Shown here piece after piece: positions 1-4,697 of a stretch of 5,614 bases of DNA. Position 1 is the first letter of the stretch. Each line of letters opens with the position of its first letter. The stretch covers positions 1-5,614 of the forward strand of contig CAJACJ010000554.1 in the NCBI GenBank assembly GCA_903938205.1, written 5' to 3'. The DNA is from an uncultured bacterium (GTDB lineage: Bacteria > Planctomycetota > Phycisphaerae > Phycisphaerales > SM1A02). Position numbers and translations under genes: made by a program. Under the pieces are notes generated by a model. It was not told the DNA's origin. It searched no databases and was given only the letters and a program-made list of their open reading frames with translations.

Positions 1-102
1 ATTGAAGAGATATCCGTCTTGCGCAAGCAAGCAGATAATAGGTTGAGGGAAGGTCGCGGTTATTTGTTAGCCGCGTACCGGGTTCAAAATAATAAGATCT
101 GA
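1..102 (+). CDS. C-terminal tail of an upstream gene (partial, unidentified)
   Basis: Frame 1 is open from the window edge through 33 codons to a TGA at 100-102. The other two forward frames close early, at about 3 and 44. The encoded tail is charged and looks helical. It begins IEEISVLRKQADNRLREGR, continues with a small hydrophobic patch (YLLAAY) and ends near NNKI. Only 14 bases separate its stop from the ATG of the next gene, and the Shine-Dalgarno of that gene begins directly at the stop codon. This is the spacing expected inside an operon and is the best support that the tail is real. An open frame of this length could still arise by chance. The family cannot be recognised from so short a piece, and no function is proposed. 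Confidence 0.45.
   Translation: MEEISVLRKQADNRLREGRGYLLAAYRVQNNKI
52..79 (+). other. Strong stem-loop just upstream of the first PEP-CTERM-like gene
   Basis: Bases 52-62 pair with 68-79 around a TTTGT loop. There are 11 pairs, including one T-G wobble, and one bulged T at 76. It ends 38 bases before the ATG at 117, inside the apparent end of the upstream reading frame. No T tract follows, so it is not a terminator. It may stabilise or process the RNA between the two genes, or may simply reflect codon choice. Confidence 0.4.
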
Positions 103-110
103 GGAAAGGG
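101..110 (+). promoter_or_regulatory. Shine-Dalgarno for the first PEP-CTERM-like gene
   Basis: A purine run GAGGAAAGGG lies before the ATG at 117. Its AAGGG part is 6 bases from the start codon, which supports 117 rather than the in-frame ATG at 153. The run overlaps the TGA at 100-102 of the upstream frame, so termination and re-initiation could be linked. Confidence 0.7.
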
Positions 111-116
111 AAAGTT

Positions 117-680
117 ATGTATTTACAAAAGGGTTTAGGAAAAGGATTTGTTATGCCATTACTTGCAACAGCAATGATCGCATCTGGGGCCAAAGCTGCT
201 TTAGTTACCATTTCTGTCGTATTTTCAAATAACACGACCTCGGAAAAGGAATATGACTTTAATAAAGAATTCACCCTCACATCCGATCTGGGCAATACCT
301 GCGGTCAGGGTTCTCTGGCCATTCTCGTTACGGATATCCGTGGCGGTGGTGCATATGTTAAAAGTGTTGGAACGACCTCAATATTTTCTAACTTCGTCAA
401 CAACACACAAGTGGCCTCATTAACCCCACCCACAAGTATTACAGCCAGTCCATTTGGGCAAGGTTCTTACTCCGCTCAATTTACTCCCCAAAATTATGGC
501 GTTCTGGGAAACATCAGTGACATTATTAAATCACAGTTGAAATTCATTCTTTCAGCTGGTGATCAAGCGGTTATTTCCAGCACATTTGAAGTTGTTGCCA
601 TACCAACACCTGGCGCCCTTGCTTTAATTTGCATTGCAGGCGGGTTCGGTTTAAGCAGACGCCGCCGAGTGAGTTATTGA
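117..680 (+). CDS. PEP-CTERM-like secreted protein (187 aa)
   Basis: This is an exported protein of unknown function carrying a C-terminal sorting signal. Residues 1-27 form a signal peptide: a basic n-region with lysines at 5 and 9, a hydrophobic core around 11-22, and a probable cleavage site after AKA at 25-27. The mature part is rich in Thr, Ser, Asn and Gly and has predicted beta character. The tail has Pro-Thr-Pro-Gly-Ala at 163-167, a hydrophobic stretch to about 179 and RRRR at 181-184. That is the tripartite layout of PEP-CTERM proteins, which exosortases process in known systems. The canonical Glu of PEP is replaced by Thr. Two cysteines (62 and 172) are present, the second within the sorting-signal helix. 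A good Shine-Dalgarno supports the start. By hand count, two of its sampled lines are about 40% G+C, lower than the genes to the right. Likely sites of action are the outer surface or extracellular matrix. The export and sorting-signal call is firm, but the molecular role is unknown. Confidence 0.85.
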   Translation: MYLQKGLGKGFVMPLLATAMIASGAKAALVTISVVFSNNTTSEKEYDFNKEFTLTSDLGNTCGQGSLAILVTDIRGGGAYVKSVGTTSIFSNFVNNTQVASLTPPTSITASPFGQGSYSAQFTPQNYGVLGNISDIIKSQLKFILSAGDQAVISSTFEVVAIPTPGALALICIAGGFGLSRRRRVSY

Positions 681-720
681 AAATTTACAAATAATCCAAA
701 TCTCATTTTGACAATGGGAT

Positions 721-763
721 GTTTGAAATAGATGGTTAGTTCAGAGTTTGAAATGGTTTGAAA
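721..763 (+). repeat. Three direct GTTTGAAA repeats
   Basis: GTTTGAAA occurs exactly at 721-728, 746-753 and 756-763, in the 146-base gap before the second PEP-CTERM-like gene. The spacing from first to second is 25 bases and from second to third is 10. The repeats lie 64 to 106 bases ahead of the ATG at 827, where an activator or repressor could bind. The region is AT-rich, so chance repetition is possible. Confidence 0.35.
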
Positions 764-813
764 AGGTTAAATCACAATTCTCAACTTGTTGTTGGGAATA
801 AAAAAATTTAGTA

Positions 814-820
814 GAGGGAA
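814..820 (+). promoter_or_regulatory. Shine-Dalgarno for the second PEP-CTERM-like gene
   Basis: GAGGGAA lies before the ATG at 827, with 8 bases between the GGG and the start codon. It fixes the start at 827, whose product begins with a well-formed signal peptide. Confidence 0.7.
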
Positions 821-826
821 GAAAAG

Positions 827-1540
827 ATGTTTAAGTTTACAATTATTTCAGTCGCCGCTGCAGCACTTTCGGGGTCTGCGTTGGCTGGTCCAATTCTTAA
901 TTTGCAAATCACCGTGGACGGGAGCAAATCCACCACCCTTCAGGAAGGTCAACTCACTCCCCTTAACGATTACAGTTATGCGGGATCGGTTGGTGACGGC
1001 TATCCCGTCACTTCTTGGATTGTTGGATGGGATCTCGCCTCCAAATCCGACTCCAGTTCTTTCGTGACCAATGGTTTCACGATTGCAAACCTTGGCTCCG
1101 CAACCAAACGATTCAACATTGTATTGGATGTTCCAAACGCTCTCGCAACGACTGGTCAATGGAAATTTTCAGGAAACTTGGGTGGAACCTTGACGAGCAA
1201 CTCCAGCTCGGCTTCCACCATCTCTTCCATTGGAGCAAATCCAATTTGGCAAGGTCTTCGCGACGGAGTTTCGCCGGGAGTCAATTCACAATTATTGAGT
1301 TCCTTCACATTCTCAAGCCCAGGATCCGTTTCAACATTGATTCCACTAAGCACAATCACGCCTTACAACGCACTTTCCACAGCTGGCTCCAGCCTTGGCT
1401 ACCAATTTCAATTTGATCTTTCCGCAAAATCAACAGTTTCATTCGGCGGAGTTTGGGCGGCAACCGTGCCTGCTCCAGGCGCGCTGGCTCTGCTTGGATT
1501 TACCGGTGTGATTATGAAACGACGACGACGATTCAATTAA
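827..1540 (+). CDS. PEP-CTERM-like secreted protein (237 aa)
   Basis: This is a second exported protein with the same architecture as the gene before it. Residues 1-20 are a signal peptide: Lys at 3, an Ala/Val-rich core and cleavage after ALA at 18-20. The body contains no cysteine and is rich in Ser, Thr, Gly and aromatic residues. It includes a segment around 64-101 (WIVGWDL and FVTNGFTIANLG) and a PIWQGLRDG motif at 139-147. I associate this pattern with Phycisphaerales PEP-CTERM proteins from memory. The tail has VPAPGA at 214-219, a hydrophobic stretch to 230 and KRRRR at 231-235. It lies 146 bases after the previous gene and is closed by a strong terminator, so it may share a transcript with that gene or have its own promoter. 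The two bodies do not align obviously by eye, so recent duplication is not evident. The ligand or function is unknown. Confidence 0.87.
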   Translation: MFKFTIISVAAAALSGSALAGPILNLQITVDGSKSTTLQEGQLTPLNDYSYAGSVGDGYPVTSWIVGWDLASKSDSSSFVTNGFTIANLGSATKRFNIVLDVPNALATTGQWKFSGNLGGTLTSNSSSASTISSIGANPIWQGLRDGVSPGVNSQLLSSFTFSSPGSVSTLIPLSTITPYNALSTAGSSLGYQFQFDLSAKSTVSFGGVWAATVPAPGALALLGFTGVIMKRRRRFN

Positions 1541-1615
1541 GTCGTCACTAAAAATTGCGGGCGCGCCGTGAGAAATATCCGGCAACCCCGCTCAGGTCAC
1601 TCCCCCGTTTGCGTT

Positions 1616-1648
1616 ACGAGTCCTTTAAACAGGACTCGTTTCGTTTTT
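1616..1648 (+). terminator. Rho-independent terminator after the PEP-CTERM-like genes
   Basis: A perfect 9-base-pair stem (1616-1624 with 1631-1639, ACGAGTCCT/AGGACTCGT) encloses a 6-base loop TTAAAC. A T-rich tail TTTCGTTTTT at 1639-1648 follows. It lies 76 bases after the stop of the second PEP-CTERM-like gene. The T tract is on the + side only, so it should act on the + strand transcript and not clearly on the convergent scpB transcript. Confidence 0.9.
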
Positions 1649-1664
1649 ACATTGATTCGATAGT

Positions 1665-1685
1665 GCGGGCATATTTGTATGCCGC
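1665..1685. other. Hairpin in the convergent intergenic region
   Basis: GGCATA at 1668-1673 pairs with TATGCC at 1678-1683 across a TTTG loop. After one bulged G the stem extends by two more pairs, giving eight in total. Neither strand has a T tract after it, so it is not a standard terminator. A second perfect AT-rich inverted repeat, ATTTCAA-T-TTGAAAT, lies at 1693-1707. They occupy the 233-base gap between the + strand terminator and the 3' end of scpB, which otherwise shows no gene. Either might end or stabilise the - strand transcript. Confidence 0.4.
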
Positions 1686-1773
1686 GGAAGAAATTTCAAT
1701 TTGAAATACAAGAACAGTTCACGGTCCGCCCTTGGCGAACAAGAGCCCCAACTCTGCTGTGAAAAGAGCGTGG

Positions 1774-2409
1774 TTAGCCCACTGGGTTGCGAAGTTCGCG
1801 CGCTTGCGGCAAATCTTCAATGCGTGAAATTCCAAAGACCCTCAGAAACTCGCTTGTTGTTCCGTACAACATTGGCCGGCCAAGCTCTTCTGCGCGTCCA
1901 GTGATTCGCACCAAGCGCCTTTCCATTAAGCCCCGCAAAATATCGCCGCAAGCAACGCCACGCACCGCTTCAAGCTCGGAACGCAAAGTGGGTTGCCGAT
2001 AGGCAATAATGGCCAATGTGTCCAACGCAGCCGGTGTCAAACGACCTTGCAACTTGGCGCCGTGCACACGCGTCAAAAGGGGTCCAAATTTGCTGAGAGT
2101 GAGCAGCTGCCAGCCGCCGGCCAAACGCTCAATACGGAAACTTCTACCGGACTGCGCGTACTCGGTGTTCAAGTGGTCTATCGCCTGCTTGACCATGGTC
2201 GCCGGCATTTTATCTTTGGCACTGACAGAACCTAACCCAAGCATGTCAACCAATTTGGCTTCACTCAGTGGACGGCTTATGGAAAGCAATACCGCCTCGA
2301 CGCGCGATTCAATCGATTGATCAGCGCATGGAGTTTCATCGGGTGCCTTCATAAACGCGGTAACTTCGGCGGAGACTTCAGATTGATCTGTCACTTCTTG
2401 CGATTCCAT
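1774..2409 (-). CDS. scpB: Segregation and condensation protein B (ScpB)
   Basis: ScpB is the winged-helix (kite) subunit of the bacterial SMC-ScpA-ScpB condensin, which acts on the nucleoid to organise and segregate chromosomes. The 211-residue length is typical. After a poorly conserved acidic N-terminus (1-31), a first winged-helix domain starts near SIESRVEAVLLS (32-43). The second starts at LTPAALDTLAIIAYRQPTL (124-142), the family's most recognisable block, and continues through LRGLMERRLVRITGRAEELGRP to YGTTSEFLRVFGI (182-194). AAGG at 2416-2419 on the - strand, 6 bases from the ATG, supports the start at 2409. It follows atpC by 65 bases and is probably cotranscribed with it. The partner scpA, often adjacent in other genomes, is not in the window, although it could not lie directly downstream because a convergent + strand gene is there. 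Confidence 0.95.
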   Translation of the reverse strand: MESQEVTDQSEVSAEVTAFMKAPDETPCADQSIESRVEAVLLSISRPLSEAKLVDMLGLGSVSAKDKMPATMVKQAIDHLNTEYAQSGRSFRIERLAGGWQLLTLSKFGPLLTRVHGAKLQGRLTPAALDTLAIIAYRQPTLRSELEAVRGVACGDILRGLMERRLVRITGRAEELGRPMLYGTTSEFLRVFGISRIEDLPQARELRNPVG

Positions 2410-2415
2410 GCTTCA

Positions 2416-2419
2416 CCTT
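2416..2419 (-). promoter_or_regulatory. Shine-Dalgarno for scpB
   Basis: Read on the - strand, AAAGGTGAAGC precedes the ATG at 2409, giving AAGG with 6-base spacing. This supports an independent ribosome entry for scpB within the transcript. Confidence 0.6.
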
Positions 2420-2474
2420 TGTGCCGCGAATTTCATTGTCCGTGCGGCGTCTGAATTTGTTCACACAACTGACA

Positions 2475-2903
2475 TCAAGCGCGTTGACCAGATCGCTTGC
2501 TCGCTGCTTGGACCTTGGCTTGAGCCACGCGTTGCGCGCGCTCAACTGATTCACGAGCGGCGGCTGAAGTAGTCCCAGGCGCGATTGCTTTTTGATTTGC
2601 GTCGGCAAGCATGGCAGCCGCTTGCTTCGCATCAATGCTTGAAATATCCACCGTGCTGTCAGCGAGCAGAGTTAAATTGTCCCCCTGCATTTGAGCGAAA
2701 CCGCCATCAGTTAATAATTGAACAGTTGATCCCGTGGCGCTTGTCACGGTGAGCAAGCCAGTTCCAAGCTTTGTAAGAAAGGGACTTGCGCCAGGCATGA
2801 CGCCAACTTGTCCATCCCATGCTTCAAATGAAACATAAGTGGCCTTTTCTTCAAGGCTGATTGCGTTTGGTGTGACAACGGTGCAGTGGATTGGTGTGGC
2901 CAT
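2475..2903 (-). CDS. atpC: F1F0 ATP synthase epsilon subunit
   Basis: The epsilon subunit is part of the rotating central stalk of ATP synthase, on the cytoplasmic side of the inner membrane, where it couples gamma rotation and can inhibit ATP hydrolysis. The 142 residues fit the family. The N-terminal beta-sandwich (about 3-83) contains WDGQVGVMPGASPFLTKLGTG (29-49), matching the usual G-x-x-G-V-x-P-G-H-x-P block but with Ser where His is common. It also has DGGFAQMQGDNLTLLADS, matching the GGF-x-x-x-x-x-N-x-x-x-x-L-A-D block. The C-terminal helical hairpin (about 90-133, Ala/Gln/Arg-rich) is present, so regulation by the C-terminal domain is possible. I chose the ATG at 2903 because GGAG lies 9 bases before it and MATPIH begins the conserved strand. 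The frame extends 11 codons upstream to 2936, but those residues do not resemble the family. The gene lies between a CYTH gene and scpB, with no atpD beside it. Confidence 0.93.
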   Translation of the reverse strand: MATPIHCTVVTPNAISLEEKATYVSFEAWDGQVGVMPGASPFLTKLGTGLLTVTSATGSTVQLLTDGGFAQMQGDNLTLLADSTVDISSIDAKQAAAMLADANQKAIAPGTTSAAARESVERAQRVAQAKVQAASKRSGQRA

Positions 2904-2912
2904 TTTTATAAA

Positions 2913-2916
2913 CTCC
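2913..2916 (-). promoter_or_regulatory. Shine-Dalgarno deciding the atpC start
   Basis: Read on the - strand, GGAG sits 9 bases before the ATG at 2903. This favours the 142-residue product over the longer 153-residue frame starting at 2936. Confidence 0.6.
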
Positions 2917-2948
2917 GAAGGGGGTGATGTTAGCAAGATTTCGCGGGA

Positions 2949-3458
2949 TTATTTGGGCAAACCATGCACCGCCAAGGCGTGATTTCGATAGCGCGGATCA
3001 TGGGAAACTTCGCGCACAATGTCGGCGGCAAGCCACTGGGGAAAGTCGCACGGCGCGTGCTCGCTTGGAAGTTCAACCTCCACCATGACCAATGGAAAAT
3101 CAAGGAACTCATCAACTTCCCAAGTCAGTCCCACCTCACTCACACGATGACGCACTTTGCGAATGCGCTTGCCTTGCGTCAGCGGCCAAAGCCTTTCAAA
3201 TGCCGCGCGATCAAGCGACTGCTCGGTTTCTTGGCGCACAACGCCTTGCCCTTGCTTAATGGTGTGGAAATATTCCACGGTTCCGTCGCCAAACTCAACC
3301 GATCGAATGCGTCCTTCGCGAAAATTTTGATCGTGGACGGAATGCTCTGGTAAATAGCCTTGTTGAATTTTCCAAATCACTGCACCCGCTGGCAGCACGG
3401 GCATTGCGCGCGCAATCCAAACTCGTTCTATTTCTTGCATTGTGCCCATGATGTGCAT
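2949..3458 (-). CDS. CYTH-domain protein (triphosphate tunnel enzyme family)
   Basis: CYTH proteins are beta-barrel tunnel enzymes that bind triphosphates with divalent metal. Members include class IV adenylate cyclases, thiamine triphosphatases and inorganic triphosphatases, all cytoplasmic. The family blocks appear in order: EIER (9-12) on the first strand, IQQGYL (31-36), the basic pair R-I-R (50-52), YFHTIKQGQGVVRQETE (63-79) with K68, R75, E77 and E79, basic residues KRIRKVRHR (97-105), WEVDEF (113-118), VEVEL (126-130), and DPRY-x-N (154-159) near the end. The third element of the ExExK motif is Val 13, not Lys, which may weaken activity or change substrate. The 169-residue length suits the short single-domain bacterial group. 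The start is uncertain. ATGs at 3458, 3449 and 3440 are in frame, none with a clear ribosome site, and homology favours 3440 (MQEIER). The gene ends 45 bases before atpC. The true substrate cannot be read from sequence. Confidence 0.85.
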   Translation of the reverse strand: MHIMGTMQEIERVWIARAMPVLPAGAVIWKIQQGYLPEHSVHDQNFREGRIRSVEFGDGTVEYFHTIKQGQGVVRQETEQSLDRAAFERLWPLTQGKRIRKVRHRVSEVGLTWEVDEFLDFPLVMVEVELPSEHAPCDFPQWLAADIVREVSHDPRYRNHALAVHGLPK

Positions 3459-3584
3459 TCGTATGTTGCGTAAGACCTGTCCTGTATTAAAGCGTTGCGC
3501 TTATGAAACCGCCGAGTCGGTGCTACTTTGAAATTTGTGCGATTTGGCACTCTTGAAGAACTTGCTGTTTGGCATGGCAGAATT
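3459..3584 (-). other. 126-base gap between holB and the CYTH gene
   Basis: This is the longest gap in the - strand block and the likeliest place for an internal promoter serving the CYTH gene, atpC and scpB. Read on the - strand it holds a small AAGCG-CAA-CGCTT hairpin (around 3488-3500) followed by TTAATAC, a loose -10-like string. I see no matching -35 element, no T-tailed terminator for holB and no convincing small gene. Confidence 0.3.
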
Positions 3585-4697
3585 TCATCGAATCGCCACC
3601 GGCGCGCAGGCTTGGCTCCACGCTGCCACAAGAGAGGACATGACCAATTTTAAATTCACATTGGCGCGAACGGCCTCTTCGAAAGTGTCGAGCGTGCGCA
3701 TGGCGCGTTGAATAGCGTCAAGCGCCTCGCGATCATTCGCGGCCGCGGCATTCATAAGTCGCTGGCGCAAATGCAAACCAGCCAGGCGCACCAGCATTCC
3801 CACCCCTTGACGATTGGCCGCGTCCTTGCTGGCGCCTTCGTTGTCCTTGATCAATTTTTCAGCGTATTCCTCGGCACATTTGCTCATTTCTTCAGCGAGC
3901 GAAGGCGGAAAATTACCTTGATCCAATTGCTTGAATTGCGGATGCAACGTTTGCCACCATTGATACAAACCAAATTTGGAACCAAGCAAAGCTAACCCTG
4001 GACTGCCTTCTGCAAATTGCAGCAACCATGTCCGCTCCGCGCCATCAACTTGCCAATCATGTTGATCCGACCACTGTTGCATGGCATGAGGCGCAAGCGG
4101 ACCAAACGAAACACGATGACAGCGACTGCGAATGGTTGGAAGCAATCGGTCTTCGCGCGAAGTCACTAAAAAAAGATAGGTGCCAAGCGGTGGCTCCTCC
4201 AAGGTTTTCAGCAGCACATTTTGCGCCTCGTTTTCAAGCAGTTCGGCTTCGTCAATTACAAACACTTTGGCGCGGCCACGGGCGGGCGTTCGCTGCACGG
4301 CGGAATCCAACATGCGGCCTTCGCCATCCACTCCGCCAATTAAAGTCTCGCGCAGTAAATCCACCGGAATGTTCATTTGTTTTTTGTCGCGCAGTTCACG
4401 GCTTTGACTTACGGCTGCCAATTCTTTTCGAATCACAATAAAATCTGGATGTGATCCAGCGTTCAGAAGCGCGGCATCTTCGGTGCCAGTAGGTGGCGCA
4501 AACGACGCGACGTCGGCGGGAGTTGTAGCTGGATCAAGGACTAATCCAGCGAAAACTTTGGCGGCCAAGGATTTACCAACACCCATGGGCCCATGCAAAA
4601 TCCACGCATGATGCACGCGGGAGCTTGCAAACGCGCGAGTGAGCGCACTTATAGCTTTGGGTTGACCAAGCAGTGGACTTTCTTGCGCTCCACTCAT
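3585..4697 (-). CDS. holB: DNA polymerase III delta-prime subunit (clamp loader)
   Basis: Delta-prime is the AAA+ clamp-loader subunit that, with tau/gamma and delta, loads the beta clamp at the replication fork. At 370 residues it is near the usual length. The sequence shows a start LLGQPKAISALTRAF (9-23), HHAWILHGPMGVGKS (29-43) with an intact Walker A, VFVIDEAELL (145-154) as Walker B, QNVLLKTLEEPP (159-170), LFLVTSRED (175-183) as sensor 1 region, and TIRSRC (188-193), the arginine-finger motif that defines delta-prime and gamma. GSPGLAL (231-237) and a helical C-terminal collar follow. The four-cysteine zinc module of many clamp-loader subunits is not visible between Walker A and B. There is no long extra C-terminus as in tau, so delta-prime fits better than dnaX. 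The start ATG shares the ATGA at 4694-4697 with the stop of the upstream gene, and no strong ribosome site is seen. Translation is probably coupled to that gene. Confidence 0.92.
   Translation of the reverse strand: MSGAQESPLLGQPKAISALTRAFASSRVHHAWILHGPMGVGKSLAAKVFAGLVLDPATTPADVASFAPPTGTEDAALLNAGSHPDFIVIRKELAAVSQSRELRDKKQMNIPVDLLRETLIGGVDGEGRMLDSAVQRTPARGRAKVFVIDEAELLENEAQNVLLKTLEEPPLGTYLFLVTSREDRLLPTIRSRCHRVSFGPLAPHAMQQWSDQHDWQVDGAERTWLLQFAEGSPGLALLGSKFGLYQWWQTLHPQFKQLDQGNFPPSLAEEMSKCAEEYAEKLIKDNEGASKDAANRQGVGMLVRLAGLHLRQRLMNAAAANDREALDAIQRAMRTLDTFEEAVRANVNLKLVMSSLVAAWSQACAPVAIR

Noticed and set aside
70..95. GGTTCAAA string resembling a tRNA T-loop
   Set aside because: There is no matching T-stem partner, and no acceptor or anticodon arm can be formed around it.
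700..720. Hairpin after the first secreted-protein gene as a terminator
   Set aside because: The 8-pair stem (one wobble, loop TTGAC) is AT-rich and has only GTTTG after it, not a T tract, so termination is unlikely.
1015..1416. 133-codon open frame on the + strand in another frame of the second secreted-protein gene
   Set aside because: The 827-1540 frame has a signal peptide, sorting tail and ribosome site. This one is a Trp/His-rich shadow with none of these.
1524..1546. GACGAC/GTCGTC inverted repeat spanning the stop of the second secreted-protein gene
   Set aside because: The left arm comes from the repeated CGA codons of the Arg cluster and the loop is 11 bases. The true terminator lies further downstream.
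2904..2936. Longer N-terminus for atpC starting at 2936
   Set aside because: The extra 11 residues do not resemble the family, and a ribosome site fits the ATG at 2903.
2964..3353. 129-codon open frame on the + strand
   Set aside because: It is antisense to the CYTH gene, whose conserved blocks explain the region. The antisense product has no recognisable motif.
3545..3566. TGGCAC...TTGCT resembling a sigma-54 promoter
   Set aside because: The gap between the two elements is about 11 bases instead of about 5, and it points away from the - strand genes.
4028..4441. 137-codon open frame on the + strand
   Set aside because: It is antisense to holB across the Walker B and arginine-finger coding region, and its product is Arg/His/Gln-rich with no recognisable domain.
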